Source: JAZDJJ01 sp043804035
GTDB taxonomy: Bacteria > Bacteroidota > Bacteroidia > Palsa-948
Length of the DNA: 13,077 nt
NCBI GenBank assembly: GCA_043804035.1
Contig: JAZDJJ010000018.1
Location: 1-13,077, forward strand
Direction: 5' to 3'
Shown here: piece by piece, positions 1-6,866 of the stretch
Layout of the letters: each line of letters starts with the position of its first letter
Position numbering within the stretch: position 1 is the stretch's first letter
Notes under the pieces: model-generated
What the model saw: only the letters and a program-made list of their open reading frames with translations
Database searches by the model: none
What the model was told of the DNA's origin: nothing
Made by a program: the position numbers and the translations under genes

Positions 1-19
1 CGGTTCCAAAAATTGGTTT

Positions 20-112
20 CGTCATTGCGACTGCGAGTCACGAAGCAGGAAGCAATCTCTATTTCTACATGAAAAAACAGATTGCTTCAGTCGTTCCTCC
101 TTCGCAATGACG
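20..112. repeat. Imperfect palindromic intergenic repeat
   Basis: The outer arms are exact reverse complements: CGTCATTGCGA at 20-30 and TCGCAATGACG at 102-112. An inner pair, AGCAATCT at 51-58 and AGATTGCT at 79-86, is also exact, and the sequence between them pairs partly (CGAAGCAGG against TCGTTCCTCC-like bases). The whole would fold as a long hairpin with a loop around 59-78. Short palindromes opening with GTCATTGCGA are a familiar dispersed repeat type in many bacterial genomes, including Bacteroidota. That it is multicopy here is inferred from this resemblance, since only one copy lies in the window. Confidence 0.7.
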
Positions 113-152
113 TTTATTTGTATTTTTAGAACTGCCCTTAACAATATAACAA

Positions 153-179
153 TTGTTAAATAATAAATAATCAATTTTG
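153..179 (+). promoter_or_regulatory. Possible nadB promoter (weak match)
   Basis: CAATTTTG at 172-179 matches seven of eight positions of the Bacteroidota -7 element TAnnTTTG. A TTG sits at 153-155, 16 nt upstream, a little closer than the usual spacing of about 19. The predicted transcript start would lie only a few bases before the nadB ATG at 193, so the leader would be very short. AT-rich DNA yields such matches by chance, so this is tentative. Confidence 0.3.
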
Positions 180-192
180 CAAAATCTTTCTT

Positions 193-1788
193 ATGAAGCG
201 AAGTGTTGATTTTCTTATTATCGGTTCAGGCATAGCAGGATTAAGTTATGCAATGAAAGTTGCTCCTTTCGGTAAAACGTTGATGATAACCAAAGCAGAT
301 GAAGGTGAGTCAAACACCAAGTACGCTCAAGGAGGAATTGCAGCGGTAATGCAAAACACCGATACCTATCAAAAACATATTCAGGACTCTCTTTCCTGTG
401 GCGACGGACTTTGCAATGAATCAATAGTGCGCATGGTCATTAGCGAATCCACAGAACGTATTAAAGAACTAATTGAATGGGGTATTCAGTTTGATAAAAC
501 ACCTAATGGCGAATTTGATATGGGAAAAGAAGGCGGACATTCCGAGCATCGTATCCTTCATCATAAAGATAATACGGGCTTTGAAATTGAACGTGCATTA
601 TTGGAACAAGTACATCATCATCCAAATATAGAAATTCTTTCACATCATTTTTCTATTGATATTATTACTCAACATCATCTCTCCTCTGCTTACAATATAT
701 CTTCGTCATCAAAAAAAAATGGACGAAAGGAAAAAGTGAAATGTTACGGTGCATACATATTAGATACTCAAACAGGAAAAGTAGAAACTATTCTTTCTAA
801 AACAACTTTGATTGCTACAGGTGGAATTGGACAAGCATACAATGTAACTACCAATCCGCGTATTGCTACAGGCGATGGCATCGCAATGATATACCGTGCA
901 AAAGGAAAAATGGACAATATGGAATTTGTTCAATTTCATCCTACGGCATTATACAATCCCAAGGAAAGTCCTGCATTCTTAATCACAGAAGCACTTCGCG
1001 GTTTTGGAGCGATATTAAAAACTATTGACGGAAAAGAATTTATGCACAAGTACGACAAACGCGGTTCACTTGCTTCTCGCGACATTGTTGCCCGTGCCAT
1101 TGACAACGAAATGAAAATCCGTGGAAATGAATTTGTGTATTTAGATTGCAAACATCTGCATAATGCAAAAGGATTGATAGAACATTTCCCCAACATCTAT
1201 AAAAAATGTTTGAGTATCGGCATTGATATTACTAAAGATTTTATTCCCGTTGTTCCTGCTGCACATTATATCTGCGGAGGAATTAAAGTGGATAAACACG
1301 GGAGAAGTAATATCAAAAATCTATATGCAGCTGGCGAATGTGCCTGCACAGGATTGCACGGAGCAAACCGTCTTGCTTCTAATTCTCTTCTGGAAGCTGT
1401 GGTATTTGCTCATCATTCTGCTATGGACTCCATCAGGCAAATCCAAAATCAGAAACGGCAAATCAAAAACGAATTATCAATCCCCGACTGGGATGCAACA
1501 GGCACTGCTGCACCCGAAGAAATGGTGCTTATCACACAAAGTTTGCAGGAAGTTCAAACCATAATGACAAACTACGTAGGCATAGTGCGCTCTGAACTCC
1601 GATTACAAAGAGCGTTGGATAGATTAAAAATAATTTTCAATGAAAATGAATTGCTCTATAAAAAAACAACTGTCTCGCAAAAACTTTGCGAACTCAGAAA
1701 TATTATTCAGATTGCATACCTCATCATCAAGCATGCACGCAAAAGAAAAGAAAGCAGAGGACTACATTTTATGATAGATTATCCGTAA
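193..1788 (+). CDS. nadB: L-aspartate oxidase
   Basis: This FAD flavoenzyme oxidises L-aspartate to iminoaspartate, which quinolinate synthase (NadA) condenses with dihydroxyacetone phosphate in de novo NAD synthesis. It is cytosolic. The 531-aa length is normal for the family. The N-terminal dinucleotide-binding loop GSGIAG is at residues 11-16, followed by the flavin-contacting stretch SNTKYAQGGIAA at 40-51. The succinate dehydrogenase/fumarate reductase-type features include GHSEHRILH around 115-122, ASRD with Arg296, HYICGG at 358-363, and GECACTGLHGANRLASNS from 381. A C-terminal helical domain follows. The lysine/serine-rich stretch near 170-185 looks like a small surface insertion. Neither nadA nor nadC is adjacent, so the gene appears to stand alone, convergent to the minus-strand unit downstream. 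Close relatives are the SdhA/FrdA subunits, but the AQGGIAA and GLHGANRLASNS motifs with no partner subunits favour NadB. Confidence 0.95.
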   Translation: MKRSVDFLIIGSGIAGLSYAMKVAPFGKTLMITKADEGESNTKYAQGGIAAVMQNTDTYQKHIQDSLSCGDGLCNESIVRMVISESTERIKELIEWGIQFDKTPNGEFDMGKEGGHSEHRILHHKDNTGFEIERALLEQVHHHPNIEILSHHFSIDIITQHHLSSAYNISSSSKKNGRKEKVKCYGAYILDTQTGKVETILSKTTLIATGGIGQAYNVTTNPRIATGDGIAMIYRAKGKMDNMEFVQFHPTALYNPKESPAFLITEALRGFGAILKTIDGKEFMHKYDKRGSLASRDIVARAIDNEMKIRGNEFVYLDCKHLHNAKGLIEHFPNIYKKCLSIGIDITKDFIPVVPAAHYICGGIKVDKHGRSNIKNLYAAGECACTGLHGANRLASNSLLEAVVFAHHSAMDSIRQIQNQKRQIKNELSIPDWDATGTAAPEEMVLITQSLQEVQTIMTNYVGIVRSELRLQRALDRLKIIFNENELLYKKTTVSQKLCELRNIIQIAYLIIKHARKRKESRGLHFMIDYP

Positions 1789-1851
1789 CTTCTGTAACTT
1801 CTCAATAGTTGTAGGGAAAATGAAATTACGATTTAAGATTTGTGATTAATT

Positions 1852-1867
1852 CTGAAAACAAGTTCAG
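1852..1867. repeat. Small inverted repeat between convergent genes
   Basis: CTGAA at 1852-1856 and TTCAG at 1863-1867 are reverse complements around a 6-nt loop. The context, CTGAAAACAAGTTCAGGAC, resembles the CTGAAACAAGTTCAGGA-type palindromes scattered through Bacteroidota intergenic regions. It lies in the 176-nt gap between the nadB stop and the end of the convergent nuclease gene. No T-run follows, so it is not called a terminator. Confidence 0.35.
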
Positions 1868-1924
1868 GACAGGTCAATAATAAATTCTCCGCAGTGAATT
1901 TTTTGTTTATGAATTGTCTGTCTG

Positions 1925-1948
1925 AAAAATTGTTGTCTGCCGAGACAA
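1925..1948 (-). terminator. Candidate terminator of the minus-strand four-gene unit
   Basis: Read on the minus strand, TTGTCT-CGGC-AGACAA (1948 to 1933) forms a 6-bp stem with a tetraloop. After CAA comes a run of five T (1929 to 1925). It starts 17 nt after the stop codon of the nuclease gene at 1965. The stem is short, so this is a plausible but not strong intrinsic terminator. Confidence 0.45.
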
Positions 1949-1964
1949 GTGATCGTTTATTACT

Positions 1965-3413
1965 TTATACTTTTTCTGCTACATCCTGAATTATTTTTTC
2001 CATCTCCGAGAAAGTAACTTTATCTCCGTCAATTAAAAACGGAATACGAATTCTGTCAATGTTTTCGGCGACCCATGGATCTTTCATTTTCCAATCTTTA
2101 AAAGTGTCGTTAGATACAATGCAACATTTATCTTGTTTTGCTTTTGAAATCAGAAATTCATCAGCAGAAGTGTGTGCAGGCGATTCTATATATGTTGCCA
2201 ATTTCTTTAATTCAATCAGCATATCGCTATCTGTTACTTTGTGCCTTAAAGAAGTATCGGCAATAGCACAAATATCAGTGAAACGAAGATGCTTTAATTC
2301 CTCAACAACAAGTTTTATATGAAAAAGTTTTGGTTTACCATTTCCTCTATCTATTGAAGCAAATGCCACATTGCTTGCGTCAAGATAAATTTTTTGATTT
2401 GAAATTTTCCATACTTCAAAATATTCTCCATCAGAATCAAAAATGCCGTATTGCTTAATGTCATTTCCTTGCGTTAAAAAAGAACGGATTTCGCTTTCAG
2501 TGTTTAATTTTTTAGTGTACCATTCGGGAAAACTGCGAGTGCCATCTTCTTTTGTAATAAACTTATATTCATCTTCTTTTTGATTGAGCAGTTCTTTAAG
2601 TTTTTTCAACGAAAGTTTTTTATTGTTCTCAGCGTTCTTTAAAGCAATTATCATTACCATCTGGTCAAAACTATACATTCCTTTTGATAATTTTTTTAGT
2701 GTGTTGTATTGGTCATACTCGTATTTGCTTTTGATTTTCATGTGCTTTGCTTCCTGATATTCTCTAATCTGCTCAAAGCCCATCTTAATTGCATTGATAT
2801 AATCCTCCGCGTAAGTAAATCCTTTGAGTTTTGCTTCGTCATAAGTAAGTTTATCCGAAAATCCTAAGAAGAAGGCCTTTTCAAAATCACCAAAGTCCTT
2901 AAACCCTTTTGCTGTGGCGAACTCGCATATCTTTATTGGTGTATCATAATCACTTAAATTAAAATCATGGGGAACCAATCCTTTGTTTTTTTCACAACGT
3001 TCCTTAAATTTTGGATATGAATCAAGGAATCCGAGTTTTTGCGATTTGGTGTAGAGTGCTTTATCCACAACTCCTATCTTTTTACAATCCTGATATTCCT
3101 TGTAAGTACTTATACCGGCTTTACGTGCGTCATAAAAACTTTCAGCATCAGGAAATTCTGCTTTCACTGCGTCTTCGTAGTCCTCAAGTGTTTTGAAATT
3201 GTTGCCGTTAATCCGGTAAAGAAATTGATCTTTCAGAAACAGAAATTCTATTTGATGTTTTCCCTCTGTATTTTTTTTTTCTGTTTTGAAAATAAACTTT
3301 ACTTCATATTCCTGAAACATCCTGACGAATCCTTTGATGTCTTTTATTCGTAAAGATTTAAAATCCGGAGTGTCTTCAATCTCCACATAGTTGTACTTGT
3401 TTGTGTGTGCCAT
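1965..3413 (-). CDS. Regnase/Zc3h12a-type NYN-domain ribonuclease with N-terminal repeats
   Basis: The C-terminal ~140 of 482 residues match the NYN (PIN-like) fold of the Zc3h12a/Regnase RNases. LDASNVA at 344-350 corresponds to the eukaryotic DGSNVA. SADEFLISKAKQD at 416-428 corresponds to the DDRF stretch, and VSNDTFKDW at 433-441 to VSNDTYRD. The metal-binding acidic residues Asp345, Asp418/Glu419 and Asp436 are all present, with extra Asp386, Asp395 and Asp397 between them, so the domain looks catalytically competent. Residues ~85-235 hold about nine degenerate ~15-aa repeats of the form Y/F-x2-A-x3-GF. Residues ~262-340 (LKKLKELL, then IRSFL and QYGIFD) may be a small winged-helix-like linker; that is a guess. 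There is no signal peptide or membrane segment, so it is probably cytosolic. The ATG at 3413 lies 20 nt after the third paralogue, consistent with co-transcription. Endoribonuclease activity is inferred from the family; the substrate is unknown. Confidence 0.8.
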   Translation of the reverse strand: MAHTNKYNYVEIEDTPDFKSLRIKDIKGFVRMFQEYEVKFIFKTEKKNTEGKHQIEFLFLKDQFLYRINGNNFKTLEDYEDAVKAEFPDAESFYDARKAGISTYKEYQDCKKIGVVDKALYTKSQKLGFLDSYPKFKERCEKNKGLVPHDFNLSDYDTPIKICEFATAKGFKDFGDFEKAFFLGFSDKLTYDEAKLKGFTYAEDYINAIKMGFEQIREYQEAKHMKIKSKYEYDQYNTLKKLSKGMYSFDQMVMIIALKNAENNKKLSLKKLKELLNQKEDEYKFITKEDGTRSFPEWYTKKLNTESEIRSFLTQGNDIKQYGIFDSDGEYFEVWKISNQKIYLDASNVAFASIDRGNGKPKLFHIKLVVEELKHLRFTDICAIADTSLRHKVTDSDMLIELKKLATYIESPAHTSADEFLISKAKQDKCCIVSNDTFKDWKMKDPWVAENIDRIRIPFLIDGDKVTFSEMEKIIQDVAEKV

Positions 3414-3433
3414 AGTTATTTTATTTAAAGTTA

Positions 3434-4462
3434 TTAATCTTTGTATTCAGGTACATTCATTTCAAAGTAGAAAAACGGGCATGTCATTTTTATATCAATA
3501 TGTCTTTTGACTTGTTCCTTAATTTCGTTTGCAACATACGGAAAAACAATGTTCATTTTTTCATAATAGTTCACTAGATTTTCTACTGAAGTTATTCCCA
3601 AATATAATTTCATTTTATGATTTTCAGGAAATTTATTTCTTGTCTGACTGATATAAATGCTTTCATTAATAGATTTTTGAAGTGATGCTATGTGCGGATT
3701 CAATTTATCAGCACATAATTTTTCAATGTACAAAAAATTTTCGGAAGCAAAAGTTATTTTGAAAAGTTCACTTGAAATTTCTTTTAATTGCACTTTGAAT
3801 TGATGAAGTGCCGATTTTAAATTTTCTCTTGTATATTTCATCTGATTGTATGTCAAATATGCAAGAGGAGGAAAATCCCAAAGAGGAATTTTAATAAAAT
3901 CTGTTTCCGAACTTAATATTTTTTCAATCTGTGTATCAAAAAGAAAAATGTTTTCGTTTGTGATTATTATATCTGCAATTAAATTTATATACGGGTCTTC
4001 GCATTTTGTTTCTTCGGAATAACAACAGGATTCCTGCACCTTAAATACTTCATCTTGAATGAACGGCATTATTTCATATATACAAATTCCTTTCAATATA
4101 TCTTCAATTTGTTCCTTTATGTTTTTTTTAAAAATTTTAATAAGGGACTCAAATGAATGGATGTATATAAGTGTGTTTTTGTCCTTGTGTTTTATATTTT
4201 TAACTTTTTTTACAATAGAATATATTCTATCCGTTTCTTTGTGCATTTGAATCGCATTCTCATCCTTTTTGAATATGTCTTTATGCATCTGAACAACCGA
4301 ATCATCTGTCAATTTCTCAATTCCTTTATAAGTTACAATAGTATGTACAATCATTGAAATATACTTTACTGTATCTGCAATCAAAACAAGCGGGTGAAGA
4401 TAATCTGGCTCCGTGCAGTAATCAATTTTTGTATCGTCTCTATTGATGAATATAATTTTCAT
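3434..4462 (-). CDS. Unknown protein, third copy of a tandem paralogue family
   Basis: I do not recognise this 342-aa protein. It is clearly homologous to its two upstream neighbours. Shared landmarks are the N-terminal strand MKIIFINRDDTKI, VKKVKNIKHKDK at 85-96, IPLWDFP at 192-198, YNQMKYTREN at 205-214, NESIYISQ at 266-273, GITSVENLVNYYEKM at 289-303, and FPYVANEIKEQ near 307-317 leading to a terminal CPFFYFE. It is predicted mostly helical. A hydrophobic stretch at 22-45 is too broken by charge to call a membrane segment, and there is no signal peptide. It starts 3 nt after the stop of the second copy and is followed after 20 nt by the NYN ribonuclease gene. It shares long exact nucleotide runs with the second copy (4439-4462 with 5558-5581; 3821-3850 with 4913-4942), so the duplication is fairly recent or maintained by conversion. 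Confidence 0.75.
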   Translation of the reverse strand: MKIIFINRDDTKIDYCTEPDYLHPLVLIADTVKYISMIVHTIVTYKGIEKLTDDSVVQMHKDIFKKDENAIQMHKETDRIYSIVKKVKNIKHKDKNTLIYIHSFESLIKIFKKNIKEQIEDILKGICIYEIMPFIQDEVFKVQESCCYSEETKCEDPYINLIADIIITNENIFLFDTQIEKILSSETDFIKIPLWDFPPLAYLTYNQMKYTRENLKSALHQFKVQLKEISSELFKITFASENFLYIEKLCADKLNPHIASLQKSINESIYISQTRNKFPENHKMKLYLGITSVENLVNYYEKMNIVFPYVANEIKEQVKRHIDIKMTCPFFYFEMNVPEYKD

Positions 4463-4465
4463 GAA

Positions 4466-5581
4466 TCAGTTGTTTTGAATATCTGTGGAATGAGTTTTTA
4501 GAAATTCTGTATACATAGCTTCTCTTGTTTCATTCGTTTTAGGCAAGGTTATCTCAAAATAGAAAAATGGATATGCCTGTTTTAAATTAATCTGCCTTGA
4601 TAATTGTTCTTTTATTTCATTGGCAACGTATGGAAAAACGACTTCCATTTTTTCATAATAATTTACTAAATTTTCTACCGATGTAATTCCCATGCATAGT
4701 TTTGTGTTTAAATCATTTGGAAGTTGATTTCTGCACTGGCTGATATAAATATTCTCGTCAATTGGTTTTTGAATTGGTGCAATCACGGGATTCAATTTAC
4801 TGGTAAATAATTTTTTAAACAATGAAAAATTTTCGGGTGAAAAAGTAATTTCAGAAACATCTTTTAAAAATTCTTTTAGATGCACTATAAATGGATGAAA
4901 TACCGATTGTAGATTTTCTCTTGTATATTTCATCTGATTGTAATTTAAATTAAAAAGCAGAGGAAAATCCCAAAGCGGAATTTTAATGAAATCAGTTTCT
5001 GTATTATCTTGCGAATCTATCTGACTAAAACGAAATATATCTTCAACTTCTTTACTAAAAAGAAACATGTTTTCATTAGCTATTATTATATCTGAAATCC
5101 AATAGATGTACGGGTCTTCTTCTTCAGATTCTTTTGCATAGAACTGCATTTTATCCACTTCAAATATTCCATCTTGAACAAATGGTATCAATTCATACAT
5201 CTGTGTTTCTTTTAGAATATTTTCTAACATGCCTTTAATGTTCTCTCTAAAAGATTTGATGACTAACTTATATTGCTCGAGCGCTATGATATCTTTTTTG
5301 TTTTTGTGTTTTATGTTTCGTATTTTTTTAACAATAGAAAGTATTTCGTCTATTTCTTTATGAAGCGACATGACATCTTCATTATTTTTAAATACACTTT
5401 CATGTAATTGAATAATATGTTTTTCTGTCAGTCCTTCAATCATTTTATTATATATCATTGAAAATCCTGTTATAGAAATATACCTTACCCAATCAGCTGC
5501 CAGAATAAGCGGACGAATATAAATCCCTTCGGCAAGATGACTTATTTTTGTATCGTTTCTATTGATGAATATAATTTTCAT
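4466..5581 (-). CDS. Unknown protein, second copy of a tandem paralogue family
   Basis: This 371-aa protein is not recognised. It is closest to the third copy. MKIIFINRNDTKI opens it, followed by VKKIRNIKHKNKK at 84-96, IPLWDFP at 201-207, YNQMKYTREN at 214-223, DENIYISQ at 275-282, GITSVENLVNYYEKM at 298-312, FPYVANEIKEQ at 316-326 and PFFYFE at 338-343. It is longer than the third copy because of an insertion near 184-197 (SQIDSQDNTE) and a ~25-residue polar C-terminal tail. It has no signal peptide or clear membrane span. Its ATG overlaps the stop of the first copy in an ATGA arrangement (5578-5581), the hallmark of translational coupling. One 60-base row here (4801-4860) has 13 G or C, against 20 in a nadB row (901-960), so this unit looks more AT-rich than the housekeeping genes. 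Confidence 0.75.
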   Translation of the reverse strand: MKIIFINRNDTKISHLAEGIYIRPLILAADWVRYISITGFSMIYNKMIEGLTEKHIIQLHESVFKNNEDVMSLHKEIDEILSIVKKIRNIKHKNKKDIIALEQYKLVIKSFRENIKGMLENILKETQMYELIPFVQDGIFEVDKMQFYAKESEEEDPYIYWISDIIIANENMFLFSKEVEDIFRFSQIDSQDNTETDFIKIPLWDFPLLFNLNYNQMKYTRENLQSVFHPFIVHLKEFLKDVSEITFSPENFSLFKKLFTSKLNPVIAPIQKPIDENIYISQCRNQLPNDLNTKLCMGITSVENLVNYYEKMEVVFPYVANEIKEQLSRQINLKQAYPFFYFEITLPKTNETREAMYTEFLKTHSTDIQNN

Positions 5582-6669
5582 TGTGAAGAAATTTTAGGAG
5601 GAAATTTGTGATAGATAAATGGAACGCATGATTTGATATTTATATTTTTCTCAAGTTTTTCGATGATGTCTCCTGCAACAAATGGTAAAATTACTTTTTT
5701 CTTTTCCAGTAATTGTATCACATTTTCTACGCTTGTAATTCCGATTAATACTTTGATTCGTTGCTCTGCTGTATATCTGTTTTTTTGTTGCTGGATATAA
5801 ATATTTTCGTCAATCTTTATCTGAATTTTTTCAAGATGCGGACTAATATTTGAATTCAAAAGTGTTTGAATTTGCTCTTGAGAATTTTCAAACTGAACTG
5901 ATGCGAGTTCTTTTTTTAATTTAATTAAATCCTGATGAAGCGGATTGACAGTTAGAAATAATTCATCCCGAATATTTCCTATTTGATTGTGATCAAGATC
6001 CTGTACATGCGGAAACTCAAATAGTTGTATTGAAAAGAAAAACGACTCTGCATGGATTTCTTTTTCATCTAATCTTGTATATGGAACAAGTTTTTCAATC
6101 ATCTCATCTAAAATTAAATTTTCATCATACTCTAAAAAACTATCAACAATATTTTTAATCATTGTGTCTTCTCCTTTGGTTTCTTCCGTGTATTCTTCGT
6201 AGTTCATCAACGTTAATCCTTCTTTTTCCAATTCTTCATTATTTGCTTTTTGTTTTATATCATTTTGTGATTCCTTACAGAGTTGTAGCAGAGGCGTAAT
6301 CTTATACGCATCTATGAAATTTGTAAACCATTGAGACACATCTTTTTTAATTTTTTTCATGTGACTCTCCATTTTATATTGAATGACTATTATTTCTTTG
6401 TTTTTATTCTTATTATTTCTGATTTCTTTTAATAAGTTGTAAATCTTAATACATTTTCCGGAATCATAATGTTGATTGTAAATTAGTTCATGTAATCTGC
6501 AAAAATGTAGTTCATTCCACGTATCTTTCCAGTGCCAGTAAATTAATACTGATGAGATAAAACTACTAATGGCAACATGTTTGGCATACATCAGAACAAT
6601 GCGCAAACACATCGCTTCATTGAAATTTTCATCTGCTGTATTGTTTCTGGTGTAAATGGCTAAATTCAT
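5578..6669 (-). CDS. Unknown protein, first and most divergent copy of a tandem paralogue family
   Basis: This 363-aa protein is not recognised and is the first gene of the minus-strand unit. It aligns with the two downstream copies over its whole length but is more diverged. YTRNNTADE stands in for IFINRNDTKI, IRNNKNKNK is at 83-91, QLFEFP is at 215-220, then DHNQIGNIRDE at 226-236, IDENIYIQQ at 286-294, GITSVENV at 310-317, and LPFVAGDIIEKLEKNINIK at 328-346 leading to VPFIYHKFP. Invariant across all three copies are FP-x5-(x)-NQ-x4-R, IYI-x-Q and GITSVEN. A long acidic insertion lies at ~131-170 (rich in Glu and Asn, ending EEYTEETKGED). The hydrophobic stretch 20-47 has a Trp/His-rich edge and could be an amphipathic helix. 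The 197-nt upstream gap is the likely promoter region for all four genes. Confidence 0.72.
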   Translation of the reverse strand: MNLAIYTRNNTADENFNEAMCLRIVLMYAKHVAISSFISSVLIYWHWKDTWNELHFCRLHELIYNQHYDSGKCIKIYNLLKEIRNNKNKNKEIIVIQYKMESHMKKIKKDVSQWFTNFIDAYKITPLLQLCKESQNDIKQKANNEELEKEGLTLMNYEEYTEETKGEDTMIKNIVDSFLEYDENLILDEMIEKLVPYTRLDEKEIHAESFFFSIQLFEFPHVQDLDHNQIGNIRDELFLTVNPLHQDLIKLKKELASVQFENSQEQIQTLLNSNISPHLEKIQIKIDENIYIQQQKNRYTAEQRIKVLIGITSVENVIQLLEKKKVILPFVAGDIIEKLEKNINIKSCVPFIYHKFPPKISSQ

Positions 6670-6866
6670 AAGATGATTTTAATTTTTTGGGGAAATTAAA
6701 TAATCATAATGCAATGAAAAGTTGATAACGTAGATTGTTATGATTTGCACAAATTAAATTATAATTTATCATAATCATTATGCGTCATCTGCATTTTATT
6801 TTTTCTTGCTCTATGGACAACCCTAATTATGACGGGAAATACCGGAGTTGATATGCGAAAGGATAC
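6670..6866 (-). promoter_or_regulatory. Upstream region of the four-gene unit with repeated ATCATAA motifs
   Basis: The 7-mer ATCATAA occurs at 6703-6709 and 6768-6774 on the plus strand and as TTATGAT at 6738-6744. The first and third lie in 12-nt direct repeats differing at one base (TAATCATAATGC 6701-6712; TAATCATTATGC 6772-6783). The third also overlaps a perfect 13-nt palindrome, CATAATCATTATG (6770-6782). No exact minus-strand TAnnTTTG was found; CAAATTAA at 6750-6757 is seven of eight on that strand but lacks a well-placed -33 TTG. These could be operator sites for the operon, but repeated AT-rich words also arise by chance. Confidence 0.3.

Noticed and set aside
20..112. Intrinsic terminator of a gene upstream of the window
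   Set aside because: The hairpin is long and imperfect with a 20-nt loop and no T-run directly after; it fits a palindromic repeat better.
936..1196. Minus-strand 86-codon frame inside nadB
   Set aside because: It lies wholly antisense to a strongly supported gene, and its translation shows no domain or signal.
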